Below, one piece after another: positions 27,559 through 36,240 of a stretch of DNA of 64,000 bases (positions are counted from its first letter, which is position 1; each line of letters opens with the position of its first letter). The stretch lies in NCBI GenBank assembly GCA_947627115.1, contig CANQUQ010000010.1, positions 18,623 to 82,622 of the forward strand, written 5' to 3'. The position numbers were made by a program, and so were the translations under genes. Below the pieces are notes generated by a model, which was not told where the DNA came from, did no database searches, and saw nothing but the letters and a program-made list of their open reading frames with translations. Source of the DNA: an uncultured Acetatifactor sp. Its GTDB lineage: Bacteria > Bacillota > Clostridia > Lachnospirales > Lachnospiraceae.

Positions 27559-29064
27559 ATGGGAAAAGCATTGTTTCATGAGCTCAAGCAGCTCATTTCT
27601 CTGCGCAGTCTGAAGGCGCGCATCTTTTTTTACATACTTCTGGCGGGTGTGATCCCCTGTCTGCTCATGCGCTTCGGCATTTTGGATAATTATGAGGAGC
27701 GCTCTGTGGAGCGTCGGATCGCCGCCGTGCAGAATCAGCTTCTGGTGATCGGCAATCATCTGATCAGCCACAATTATTTCAACAATACCCAGACGGATGA
27801 AAAAGCATATGCCGCGTCCAGAGACGTGATCGACGCCGAGCTGGAGACGATCTCGAATCTGTATGAGGGCCGTGTCCTGATCGTGGATTCCGGCCTGCGG
27901 GTGGTGAAGGACACCTACGGAATCAGTGAGGGCAAGACGATCATTTCCGAGGAGGTGATCCGGTGCTTCCGCGGTGAGAATACCTCCTACTATGACAGAG
28001 AGCACGGCTATATCGAAATGACGGTGCCCATTATGGCCGCTGCCGCGTCCTCCGAGGAGGGAGACCAGGAGGCATCGGCGAATAATATTGTGGGCGTCAT
28101 GCTCACCAGCATTTCCAACGAGGCGATCGTAAGCACCATGGAGGTGTTGAACAGGAGAGCGGTGATCCTGGAAAATCTGATCTTCGTCTTCATCGTTGCC
28201 ATTGCCATAGCGGTAGCAATTTTGCTGACCAGGCCCCTGAACCGTATTACCAACGCGATCAATGAAGTGCAGGCCGGCTATACGGATGAGAATATTTCCG
28301 TGCCCGGTTACGCGGAGACGGCGCACATCGTGGAGGCCTTTAATCAGCTGCTGAAGCGGATGAAGGTGCTGGATGACTCCCGGCAGGAATTTGTGGCGAA
28401 CGTGTCCCATGAGCTAAAGACCCCGATGACCTCCATCAAGGTCCTGGCGGATGCGCTGCTGACTGAGGAGAATGCCACCGCAGAGCTCTACCGAGAGTTC
28501 ATGGGGGACATTGTATCGGAGATCGACCGGGAGAACAAAATAATCAACGACCTGCTGACCCTGGTAAAAATGGACAAAAAGGTTCAGGACATGAATGTTG
28601 CGTCGCTGAACATCAACGACCTCACGGAGCTGATCCTGAAACGTCTCCGCCCCATCGCAAGAAAGAAGGATGTGGAGCTCGTATTCGAGAGTATGCGTCC
28701 CGTGGTGGCTGAGGTGGACGAGGTCAAAATGACGCTGATCATGACGAATCTGGTGGAAAATGCCATTAAGTACAACAAGGAGCACGGCTGGGTGAAGGTC
28801 GAGCTGGATGCGGATCATCAGTTCTTTACCTTTAAGGTGAGCGATTCCGGCCTGGGGATTCCGGAGGATGCTCTGGCTCATATCTATGAGAGATTTTATC
28901 GGACAGACAAGTCGCACTCGCGGGAGATCGGCGGTACAGGTCTTGGGCTTGCCATCACCAAGAGCGCGATCCTGAAGCACAGAGGCTCGATCACGGTGAC
29001 GAGCGTGGAGGGGGAAGGCTCCTGCTTTACGGTTAAGATCCCTCTGACCTATATTCCCCAGTAG
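27559..29064 (+). CDS. Membrane sensor histidine kinase
   Basis: 501 aa. Membrane helix at about residues 20-38, an extracytoplasmic sensing domain of about 150 residues, a second helix (NLIFVFIVAIAIAVAILL), a HAMP domain, the dimerisation/phospho-acceptor segment NVSHELKTPMTSIK with His at about 284, and the ATPase domain with NLVENAIKYN, DSGLGIPEDAL and GGTGLGLAITK. Partner of the upstream regulator. The gap to the GerMN gene is 45 bp, so all three are likely one operon. Confidence 0.95.
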   Translation: MGKALFHELKQLISLRSLKARIFFYILLAGVIPCLLMRFGILDNYEERSVERRIAAVQNQLLVIGNHLISHNYFNNTQTDEKAYAASRDVIDAELETISNLYEGRVLIVDSGLRVVKDTYGISEGKTIISEEVIRCFRGENTSYYDREHGYIEMTVPIMAAAASSEEGDQEASANNIVGVMLTSISNEAIVSTMEVLNRRAVILENLIFVFIVAIAIAVAILLTRPLNRITNAINEVQAGYTDENISVPGYAETAHIVEAFNQLLKRMKVLDDSRQEFVANVSHELKTPMTSIKVLADALLTEENATAELYREFMGDIVSEIDRENKIINDLLTLVKMDKKVQDMNVASLNINDLTELILKRLRPIARKKDVELVFESMRPVVAEVDEVKMTLIMTNLVENAIKYNKEHGWVKVELDADHQFFTFKVSDSGLGIPEDALAHIYERFYRTDKSHSREIGGTGLGLAITKSAILKHRGSITVTSVEGEGSCFTVKIPLTYIPQ

Positions 29065-29109
29065 GGGATCTCTTGGGAATAGGACAGTCATGCCCTTGAA
29101 AGGATTACT

Positions 29110-30075
29110 ATGACAGATATCATTGCGACGGAACCGATCGGATACGGAAAAGGAAGAAATAAGGCAGGACTGTGCGCGGTACTTCTTGCCGTCATTTGTG
29201 TGCTGCAGCTGGCTGCGTGCGGCAGACAGGATGCGTCCGTTGATCAGACGTGGCAGGTGTACTATGTCAGCAGCGCTGAGACGAAGGTGGAACAGCATGC
29301 CCGGAATAAGATTGCCGGCACGCAGGAGGAGCAGCTGCAGGAGCTTCTCGGATATCTTTCGGAGGAACCCTCAAAGCTGGAATATAAAGCTCCGCTGGCC
29401 ATGGGATTTCAGGTGCTGGGGGTGTTCCAGGAGGAGGGGACCCTGCGTCTCGATATGGATGCGGCTTATCTGGAGCTCCCTGTCACTACGGAGGTGTTGG
29501 TGCGGGCGGCCATCGTGCGTACACTGACTCAGCTGGAGGGGGTCAGCCACGTGAGCATCACGGTGGAAGGAAATCAACTGTATGACGGCATGGGCAGGCC
29601 CGTGGGCCTGATGAGCGCGGATCAGTTCATAGACAATGACGGCAATGAGATCAACACCTACGAGCTGGCAAGAGTGAAGCTCTACTTTGCAAATGAAGAA
29701 GGCTCCGGGCTGATCGCCGCCTACCGGGAGAAGTATTATTCCACCAGTATGCAGCTGGAACGGTTCGTGGTCGAGGAGCTGATAGCCGGCCCCAGCGCGC
29801 AGGCGGAAGGCCTCTGCGCATCTGTCAACCCGAATACCAAGATCATCAACATTACCACGAGAGACGGCATCTGCTACGTCAATCTGGATGAAAGCTTTCT
29901 GACGGTAGTGAACAACGTGCCCACCGAGGTGTCTGTGTACGCCATTGTCAACTCTCTTGTGGAGCTGAGCAATATCAATAAGGTGCAGATCCTGGTGAAC
30001 GGCGAAGTACCCGCTTCCTTCAGCACCTCCACATTTGAGCGGAATCTGGACATTGTGACAACGTTGGAAAAATAA
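29110..30075 (+). CDS. GerMN-domain lipoprotein
   Basis: 321 aa. A signal peptide begins unusually late, at about residue 16 (KAGLCAVLLAVICVLQLAAC), with Cys about residue 36. Two GerMN domains follow, first around LDMDAAYLELPVTTEVLVRAAIVRTLTQLEGVSHV and second around LARVKLYFANEE...LERFVVEELIAGP...YVNLDESFL. In Bacillus, GerM has a sporulation/germination role and related proteins accompany two-component systems. Being downstream of the kinase, it may modulate sensing, as YycH-like or LpqB-like partners do (inference). Confidence 0.87.
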   Translation: MTDIIATEPIGYGKGRNKAGLCAVLLAVICVLQLAACGRQDASVDQTWQVYYVSSAETKVEQHARNKIAGTQEEQLQELLGYLSEEPSKLEYKAPLAMGFQVLGVFQEEGTLRLDMDAAYLELPVTTEVLVRAAIVRTLTQLEGVSHVSITVEGNQLYDGMGRPVGLMSADQFIDNDGNEINTYELARVKLYFANEEGSGLIAAYREKYYSTSMQLERFVVEELIAGPSAQAEGLCASVNPNTKIINITTRDGICYVNLDESFLTVVNNVPTEVSVYAIVNSLVELSNINKVQILVNGEVPASFSTSTFERNLDIVTTLEK

Positions 30076-30111
30076 CGGACCGCGCTGCGCATAGCAGAGA
30101 GAAAGGAAGGT

Positions 30112-32475
30112 ATGCCAATGAGACGGCCGCTCTTTTGGGCCGCCCTTCTGATCGTGATCGTTGCCGGAATACGGCTGAAATCCGGAGGACCGGAGAAGCT
30201 GCCGCCGGGCGCGGTCAGCGCACAGAGCCTGGGAGCCTGTCAAGAACTTACCGTTTCCGGGCAGGTGTACAGGAAGGACGGCCTGACATTATATCTGCAG
30301 GATATTTCAGTGTATCCGCAGAGAACAGAACGAACGGAAGATTTATCCAAGGAATCCATATCTCATGCCGAATTGTCCCGGCAGATCATTCCCTGTACTG
30401 ACAACATCATATGTAAGCTGGATCAGGCAGAGCGGACAGCTCTGGGAAGCTACGTGACCCTGAAGGGCGATCTTGCCCCTGTCCCCGCCGCCACCAACCC
30501 CGGTGAATTTGACGCGGCCGCCTACTATCGGACCCTCGGCGTGGGGGGAAGACTGAGCCGCGCCAGGCTCCTTGCCTGCGGAAAGGAGTGCTGGCCCCTG
30601 CGCGAATGGCTGTATGAGGTGCGGCTGTCCCTGGAGGCGCGGCTGTACAGAGCGCTTCCGGCAGAGCAGGCCGGCACCGTGTGCGCCCTGCTGCTGGGCG
30701 ACCGGGGAGGGCTGGAGGAGAGTGTGGAGGATCTGTACCGCAGAAGCGGTATATTACATATTCTGAGCATTTCCTCTCTCCACATCACGATTCTGGGGGT
30801 GAGCCTCTATAAGCTGCTGCGCCGTCTGCGGATACCTGTCGGGCCGTCGGCTCTGGCGGGCTGCATCCTGTTGCTGCTGTACGGCGGTCTCACAGGCTTT
30901 GGAGTATCCGCCTGCCGGGCGATCGGCATGTATCTGATCCGTATGCTGGGGGAGGTGCTGGGAAGGACTTACGATATGCTGACGGCCCTGGGAGTCATGG
31001 GAGCGCTGATGGTGCTGAAAAATCCCTGCTACCTGGACCACAGCGGATTTATGCTGTCCTTTTCGTCCGTGCTGGGGGTGTCAGTTCTCCGCCCGGCCCT
31101 GCAGGGCCCCGAAGCACCGGCGCAGGCGCAGACAGACCAAAAAGGTCCGGCCGTTCGCTTTCTCGTCGGCGCGAAGGAGAGCATAAAGAAATCGGCGCTG
31201 GCCAGTCTGTCCGTGGCGCTCGCCACGCTGCCGGTGCAGCTGAGATACTATTATGAGGTGCCGGTATACTCCGTTCTCGTCAACCTGCTGGTGCTGCCGC
31301 TGGTGCGGCCCCTGATGCTGGCAGGGCTTATGACCGTGAGCTTTCCTGGGGCCGTTCTGCCCGCAGCGGCGGTGGGAGCGATCCTGAGATGGTATGAGTG
31401 GCTCTGCGGGTCGTGTGTCAGGCTGCCCTTTCACACCTGGAATCCGGGCTGCCCCGAACTCTGGCAGATAGGAGCGTATTATCTGGTCCTGGCAGGAGCG
31501 GTGCTGGCACGGAGGAGGATCGGCGGCAGGCGCCGTCGCGGAGCGCAGATCCTCGGCGGAGAGCTCCCGGATCCGCCCCGATACGGGCTTTGGAGAAAGG
31601 CGGCAACGGTAACGGCGCTGGTGTGCGGTGTACTGCTGCTGGGCCTGCGCCCCGGCCCGCGGAACCGTGTGACGTTCCTGGATGTGGGGCAGGGGGACTG
31701 TATCCTTGTGCAGACCGGGGCCGGACAAAATTATCTCTTTGACTGCGGCAGTACCGGCCGGACCGGCGTGGGGGAGTATGTCCTGGTGCCGTTTTTGAAG
31801 TATCACGGAATCCGGGTATTGGATGCGGTCTTCATCTCCCACCCGGACGCGGACCACGCCGACGGGATAAGGGAGCTTCTGGCCCTGGGCCAGAAGAGCG
31901 GCGTGACGGTCCGACAGCTGATCCTGCCGGGCATTGCCGAGGAGCTTCGCCAGGGACAGTTCGGAGAGCTGCTTGAGGCCGCGCGGGGGGCGGGGCAGAG
32001 AACGCCCGTGGAGATCCGCTACGTTTCGGCCGGAGATGCATGGGAATGCAGGACCGCAAGATTCACCTGCCTGCACCCGTCCGCAGGCTGGGATTCGGCG
32101 GATGAGAATGCGTATTCGGAATGCTTTTATGTGGAATTTCTGCAGGAGGGAAAAGGCCCAAAAAAAGCGCCCAGGGCAGCAACGCTGCTGCTCACCGGCG
32201 ATGTGGAGGGAGAGGGGGAAAGGGCTCTGCTGGAACAGCTTTATCAGAGAGGAATCGGGCAGGTGGATGTGCTGAAGGTAGCCCACCACGGCTCCCGCGA
32301 GAGTACTTCGGAGGAGCTGCTGAAACTGATACGGCCCAGATATGCCGTGATCTCCTGCGGCGAAAGCAATCGCTACGGCCATCCCCATGGGGAGCTTCTG
32401 GACCGGCTGGACCGGGCGGGCAGCACGGTCCTGCAGACAAAGGACCGGGGAGCGGTCATCCTGCAGTTCCCGTGA
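30112..32475 (+). CDS. comEC: DNA internalisation competence protein ComEC/Rec2
   Basis: 787 aa, full length. N-terminal OB-like domain, central Competence domain with many membrane segments forming the DNA channel (GLEESVEDLYRRSGILHILSISSLHITI), and a C-terminal metallo-beta-lactamase domain with LDVGQGDCILVQ, SHPDADHADG and KVAHHGSRESTSEE that probably degrades the non-transforming strand. With comEA upstream, the two core uptake proteins are encoded here; pilus genes are not in the window. ATG 30112 follows AGAAAGGAAGG; ATG 30118 is also possible. Confidence 0.95.
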   Translation: MPMRRPLFWAALLIVIVAGIRLKSGGPEKLPPGAVSAQSLGACQELTVSGQVYRKDGLTLYLQDISVYPQRTERTEDLSKESISHAELSRQIIPCTDNIICKLDQAERTALGSYVTLKGDLAPVPAATNPGEFDAAAYYRTLGVGGRLSRARLLACGKECWPLREWLYEVRLSLEARLYRALPAEQAGTVCALLLGDRGGLEESVEDLYRRSGILHILSISSLHITILGVSLYKLLRRLRIPVGPSALAGCILLLLYGGLTGFGVSACRAIGMYLIRMLGEVLGRTYDMLTALGVMGALMVLKNPCYLDHSGFMLSFSSVLGVSVLRPALQGPEAPAQAQTDQKGPAVRFLVGAKESIKKSALASLSVALATLPVQLRYYYEVPVYSVLVNLLVLPLVRPLMLAGLMTVSFPGAVLPAAAVGAILRWYEWLCGSCVRLPFHTWNPGCPELWQIGAYYLVLAGAVLARRRIGGRRRRGAQILGGELPDPPRYGLWRKAATVTALVCGVLLLGLRPGPRNRVTFLDVGQGDCILVQTGAGQNYLFDCGSTGRTGVGEYVLVPFLKYHGIRVLDAVFISHPDADHADGIRELLALGQKSGVTVRQLILPGIAEELRQGQFGELLEAARGAGQRTPVEIRYVSAGDAWECRTARFTCLHPSAGWDSADENAYSECFYVEFLQEGKGPKKAPRAATLLLTGDVEGEGERALLEQLYQRGIGQVDVLKVAHHGSRESTSEELLKLIRPRYAVISCGESNRYGHPHGELLDRLDRAGSTVLQTKDRGAVILQFP

Positions 32476-32484
32476 GGACATGCA

Positions 32485-32560
32485 GCGCGGAGGAGTCCGT
32501 GGTGCCGGTGAAACGCGTCACAGCGCGGAGAAGCCCGTGGTGCCGGTGAAATGTGTCACA
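32485..32560. repeat. Two 38-bp tandem units at the comEC/holA convergence
   Basis: Units 32485-32522 and 32523-32560 differ at a few positions (core CCGTGGTGCCGGTGAAA). The second unit covers the holA stop codon (complement of 32556-32558), so this is a copy of the holA 3' end. The whole gap between the convergent genes consists of the array. Confidence 0.9.
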
Positions 32561-33530
32561 GCACGGTCATGATCAGAATTTCCACGCTCATCACATCATT
32601 CATCTGTCCTCTCTTGACGGCCTCCTCGGATTCCACGCACTGCTGCAGCGCTCTGCGCAGAGCGGCGGCGGAAAAACGTGCGGCCTGCTTCATGCACTTC
32701 CCGGCGATAAAGGGGGGTACGCCCAGCCGGGAGCTCACGGTGCGGTCGTCGTGCCCGCTGGCCTTCAGCTCCTTGGCCTGCAGGAGCAGGTTGCACTGTC
32801 TGGCGATGAGATACAGGATCCTCATGGGAGGCTCCTTCAGCGAGAGCAGGTCATAGTACAGCTCCAGGGCCTTCCTTGGCTGTTTATCCGCAATGGCGTC
32901 TATCATGTCAAAAATATGGCTGCTGATGCGCGTGGTGCAGACGGCCTCCACATCCGCGTCCGTAATCACTTCTCTGTCCAGACAGTAGCAGACAAGCTTT
33001 TCCAGCTCCGTCTGGATGTTGTCCATATCGGTACCGGTCTTTGTCAGCAGCAGCTGAACGGTACTTTCCGTGATCCTTTTGCTGTCCTTGGCAAGGACGC
33101 CTGCCGCCCAGCGCTTTAAAGTCCTCTCGTCCTGTACGGCAAATTCGGCGGCGTATCCCTTTGAGCGGACGGTCTTGAACAGCTTGCTCCTCTTGTCCAC
33201 TTCACTTTCGTTGAAGACAAAAAAGGCAGTCTCACTGGGCTGAGTCAGATATTCCGCCATTTTTTCGCCCCCGGATCTGAACAGGCCGCTGTCGCTTATG
33301 AAAAATACCCGGCGCTCGGCGAGAAAGGGCAGTGTCTCCGCCAGGTCGATGATCTCGCCCACAGGCACGTCCCTGCCCTCGTAAAAATGCGTGTTCATAG
33401 AGTCATCCTCCCCGCAGAGAGCCTTTTGCAGACGTTCTCTGTACTGTCTGCGGAGGTAGCGCTCTTCGCCGTAAAGGAGGTAGACCTGTTTCAGTTTTCC
33501 CTGTTTTATATCTTCGTTGAGCTGTTTCAT
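32556..33530 (-). CDS. holA: DNA polymerase III subunit delta
   Basis: 324 aa clamp-loader delta subunit, which opens the sliding clamp. The opening KQLNEDIKQGKLKQVYLLYGEERYLRRQYRERL is the family hallmark, with FFVFNESEVDKRSKLFK in the middle and SLKEPPMRILYLIARQCNLLLQ in the C-terminal domain. Start at 33530 is set by AAGGAACC upstream and by the family start; the frame extends 19 codons further. In many Firmicutes holA follows comEC on the same strand; here it is convergent. Confidence 0.95.
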   Translation of the reverse strand: MKQLNEDIKQGKLKQVYLLYGEERYLRRQYRERLQKALCGEDDSMNTHFYEGRDVPVGEIIDLAETLPFLAERRVFFISDSGLFRSGGEKMAEYLTQPSETAFFVFNESEVDKRSKLFKTVRSKGYAAEFAVQDERTLKRWAAGVLAKDSKRITESTVQLLLTKTGTDMDNIQTELEKLVCYCLDREVITDADVEAVCTTRISSHIFDMIDAIADKQPRKALELYYDLLSLKEPPMRILYLIARQCNLLLQAKELKASGHDDRTVSSRLGVPPFIAGKCMKQAARFSAAALRRALQQCVESEEAVKRGQMNDVMSVEILIMTVL

Positions 33531-33599
33531 GGAAGGTTCCTTTTTTGTGTCTATTTCTATTTTGCCTTTGCCCCTCCCGGATGTCAAGGTTTTCTTGGC

Positions 33600-33677
33600 G
33601 AAGGAGCCGGGAGATGATTCTTGGCGTGGGAGCTGGGATATGATTCTTGGCGTGGAAGCCGGGATATGATATACTGG
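33600..33677 (+). repeat. Three 26-bp tandem units carrying promoter elements before ptsI
   Basis: Units at 33600-33625, 33626-33651 and 33652-33677 share a GGGA(G/T)ATGAT core, and the first two end TTCTTGGC; part of a further unit (TTCTTGGC) precedes them. Units 2 and 3 contribute the -35 and -10 boxes of the apparent ptsI promoter. Confidence 0.88.
33647..33675 (+). promoter_or_regulatory. Candidate ptsI promoter embedded in tandem repeat
   Basis: TTGGCG (33647-33652), 17-bp spacer, TATACT (33670-33675); the start codon is at 33730. The upstream repeats contain the same TTGGCG with weaker -10 sequences. Confidence 0.6.
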
Positions 33678-33729
33678 ATATAGAAAGGCAGGTGTTCTCG
33701 TCCTGCAAAAAATTGCTGCGAGGTAACTT

Positions 33730-35343
33730 ATGCTTACACTTCAGGGAAAGAGCGTATATCGAGATATCTGCATCGGCAGGCTGGTCTTTTACAGCGGGCA
33801 GCGCGAGATCGGCCGCGTGACGGTGGAGGACCGGGAGGCGGAGCTGCTGCGTTTTGAGAAGGCCCTGCTTGCCGCAAAATGTCAGCTGAGGGATCTGTAC
33901 AGGGACAGCGTGAAGGTGGTCGGCGAGACAAATGCCGAGATCTTCCGGGTGCAGGAGATGCTTTTGGACGAGGAGGAATACAGATCCTCTGTGCGCCGTA
34001 TGATCGGGGAGGAAGGGGTGAACGCAGAGTATGCGGTGCGGACCGTCGGGGATAAAATGGCCCGTGAGCTGCACTCTGTGGAGGATATTTATATCAGAGA
34101 GCGGTCCCAGGATCTTTTGGATGTCACCCGGAGGGTCCTGAATGTGCTGTCCGGCGGGATCGGGCTGGATCTGCCGCAGGAGCCGTTCATTCTGGCGGCG
34201 GAGGATCTGATGCCCAGTGAAGCCGTGCAGCTTTCCGGCGACCGGGTGCTGGGATTCGTGTTGAGCAAGGGCAGCACCCACTCACACACGGCGATACTGG
34301 CCAGAAGCATGGGCGTGCCGGCCCTGATGAAGCTTGGGGACGCGCTGGATCCGGAATGTGACGGAAAGCAGGCGGTCATCGACGGCTTTGCCGGCGTGCT
34401 GTATATTGATCCCGACGAGGCCTCCATGAGGGCCATGGAGGAGAAAAAGCGGGAGTCGGACCGGCGCAGGCTGCAGCTGAGAGAATTGCTGGGCAAGGAG
34501 AATATTACCAGGGACGGAAAGACCGTGAAGCTCTTTGCGAATGCAGGAAATCTTGCGGACGTGGAGGCGGCCTGCGCCAATGACGCCGGCGGGATCGGTC
34601 TGCTGCGCAGCGAGATCCTGTATCTGGAGAGTGATTCGGCGCCCGACGAGGAGAGGCAGTTCGCCTTCTATAAGCAGGTGCTGGAGAAAATGAACGGGAG
34701 AGAGGTGGTCATCCGCACCTTTGACATAGGCGCGGATAAGCGGGTGCGGTGGCTGCATCAGGAGAGGGCGGAGAATCCTGCGCTGGGAATGCGTGCCATC
34801 CGCCTTGGACTGGAGAAGCCGGAGCTTTTGAAGACGCAGCTCCGCGCTCTGTATCGGGCCGGAGTCTACGGAAATCTCCGTATCATGTACCCCATGATCA
34901 CATCCGTGGGGGAGGTGGTGCAGCTGAGGAAGCTGGAACGGCAGGCGAAGAGCGAGCTGGAGAGCAGGGGCGCGGCATACGCGGAAAAGATACCCACGGG
35001 CATCATGGTGGAGACTCCGGCGGCGGCGCTGCTCAGCGACCTGCTTGCAAAGGAGGTGGACTTCTTCAGTGTAGGGACCAACGATCTGACGCAGTACACG
35101 CTGGCCCTGGACCGTCAGGACGAGGGCCTGGAGCGCTTCGGCGACCCGGAGCACAGGGCGGTGCTGAGGCTGATCGAGACGGTGGCAAGAAATGCCCACG
35201 CCGCGGGCATCTGGATCGGCGTGTGCGGGGAGTTGGCTGCAGATACCGCATTTACGGAAGAATTTTTGCAAATGGGGATCGATGAGCTCAGTGTGTCGCC
35301 GGGAATGATACTGGAGATGAGACAGAAGATAAGGGAGCTGTGA
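33730..35343 (+). CDS. ptsI: Phosphoenolpyruvate--protein phosphotransferase (PTS enzyme I)
   Basis: 537 aa, slightly shorter than the usual 570. Takes phosphate from PEP and passes it to HPr. N-terminal HPr-binding helical domain, phospho-His at about residue 186 in STHSHTAILARS (the usual reading is TSH; here the residue two before is also His), and the TIM-barrel PEP domain with RTFDIGADK, PALGMRAIR, GIMVETPAAALL and SVGTNDLTQYTLALDR. No ptsH gene is adjacent, so HPr must come from elsewhere or this serves a specialised phosphorelay. Its stop codon lies in a short direct repeat followed by a terminator. Confidence 0.92.
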   Translation: MLTLQGKSVYRDICIGRLVFYSGQREIGRVTVEDREAELLRFEKALLAAKCQLRDLYRDSVKVVGETNAEIFRVQEMLLDEEEYRSSVRRMIGEEGVNAEYAVRTVGDKMARELHSVEDIYIRERSQDLLDVTRRVLNVLSGGIGLDLPQEPFILAAEDLMPSEAVQLSGDRVLGFVLSKGSTHSHTAILARSMGVPALMKLGDALDPECDGKQAVIDGFAGVLYIDPDEASMRAMEEKKRESDRRRLQLRELLGKENITRDGKTVKLFANAGNLADVEAACANDAGGIGLLRSEILYLESDSAPDEERQFAFYKQVLEKMNGREVVIRTFDIGADKRVRWLHQERAENPALGMRAIRLGLEKPELLKTQLRALYRAGVYGNLRIMYPMITSVGEVVQLRKLERQAKSELESRGAAYAEKIPTGIMVETPAAALLSDLLAKEVDFFSVGTNDLTQYTLALDRQDEGLERFGDPEHRAVLRLIETVARNAHAAGIWIGVCGELAADTAFTEEFLQMGIDELSVSPGMILEMRQKIREL

Positions 35344-35377
35344 CGTGCGGGCGGAGGGTGCGCGTACGTGACGTGCG
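35340..35377 (+). repeat. Stop-codon-spanning direct repeat after ptsI, 28-bp period
   Basis: GTGACGTGCG at 35340-35349 (containing the ptsI TGA) recurs at 35368-35377. It is a two-copy version of the gene-end duplications seen elsewhere in the window. Confidence 0.7.
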
Positions 35378-35398
35378 ACTTTTTGCGGAAATATGGAG

Positions 35399-35434
35399 AA
35401 AGCGGCAGGATTAACAGATTTTGCCGCTTTTTTT
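35399..35434 (+). terminator. Rho-independent terminator of ptsI
   Basis: AAAGCGGCA (35399-35407) pairs perfectly with TGCCGCTTT (35422-35430) around a 14-nt loop and runs into TTTT. Confidence 0.88.
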
Positions 35435-35468
35435 GACGATTGGTCACGAAAAGCGCGGCGAATAGCAG

Positions 35469-35498
35469 TTGATGTTTCCGACTTTTATCTTTTATAAT
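35469..35498 (+). promoter_or_regulatory. Candidate promoter for the Spo0A-like gene
   Basis: TTGATG (35469-35474), 18-bp spacer, TATAAT (35493-35498), about 100 bp before the start codon at 35599. No exact 0A box (TGTCGAA) was found. Confidence 0.6.
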
Positions 35499-35598
35499 GT
35501 AAAAGGCGGCTGATTTTTGCAGGCAAACCGCGAAATGGTTCGGAATGGCGCAGCGACTGCCACCGAAAAAGTGAATTTTTCGCCATGGAGGTAGTTTA

Positions 35599-36120
35599 AT
35601 GGAACAACTCAACATTACAACTACAAAGGACAACGAAAAAATATACAAAATTTTGGGAGATCTGATGAATGCGGACAAGGAATTTCAGATCATGATCACG
35701 GTGCCGTCCGCAAAGGGCGGGAACGCCTCAAAGACAAATCAGGAGCCCCAGAAGCAGAAGGCGGTCATCCGCGACCTGGAGCAGGACGTGACCAATATGA
35801 TACATGAAATCGGCGTGCCGGCTCATATCAAGGGATATCAGTATCTGAGGGAGGCCATCATGATGTCCGTGGAGGATCCCGGCATGATCAGCTCCATCAC
35901 CAAGATTCTCTACCCCACGATCGCAAAGCGCTTTCAGACTACGCCCAGCCGGGTGGAGCGCGCCATAAGACATGCCATCGAGGTCGCCTGGAGCCGGGGC
36001 CGGATGGAGACGCTGGACGCGCTGTTCGGCTACACCATCGACACCGGGAAGGGCAAGCCCACGAACTCGGAATTCATTGCTCTCATCGCGGATCGGATCC
36101 GGCTGTCGTACAAGGTCTAG
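35599..36120 (+). CDS. Spo0A C-terminal-domain protein lacking a receiver
   Basis: 173 aa. From about residue 56 the sequence is an almost canonical Spo0A effector domain: [29 protein letters not shown], the recognition helix [21 protein letters not shown], and [17 protein letters not shown]. The first 50 residues ([19 protein letters not shown]) are unlike a receiver domain and include no phosphorylated Asp. The gene has its own promoter and ribosome binding site (GGAGG), and no receiver is encoded in the 250 bp upstream, so it is not a simple truncation. It should recognise 0A boxes without phosphorelay control, as a competitor or a constitutive regulator (inference). Confidence 0.88.
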   Translation: MEQLNITTTKDNEKIYKILGDLMNADKEFQIMITVPSAKGGNASKTNQEPQKQKAVIRDLEQDVTNMIHEIGVPAHIKGYQYLREAIMMSVEDPGMISSITKILYPTIAKRFQTTPSRVERAIRHAIEVAWSRGRMETLDALFGYTIDTGKGKPTNSEFIALIADRIRLSYKV

Positions 36121-36170
36121 CGGACGGGGGATATTCCCCAGGACAGTATTCGGCCGTCTGAAGAAAATAC

Positions 36171-36199
36171 TTTCCACGGAATTAATATTGATGTATAAT
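36171..36199 (+). promoter_or_regulatory. Candidate promoter for glgA
   Basis: TTTCCA (36171-36176, weak -35), 17-bp spacer, TATAAT (36194-36199); the start codon is at 36241. Confidence 0.55.
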
Positions 36200-36240
36200 G
36201 TTAAGCAGGATCATAAATTGTTTCCGTTGGAGGGTTTCGA

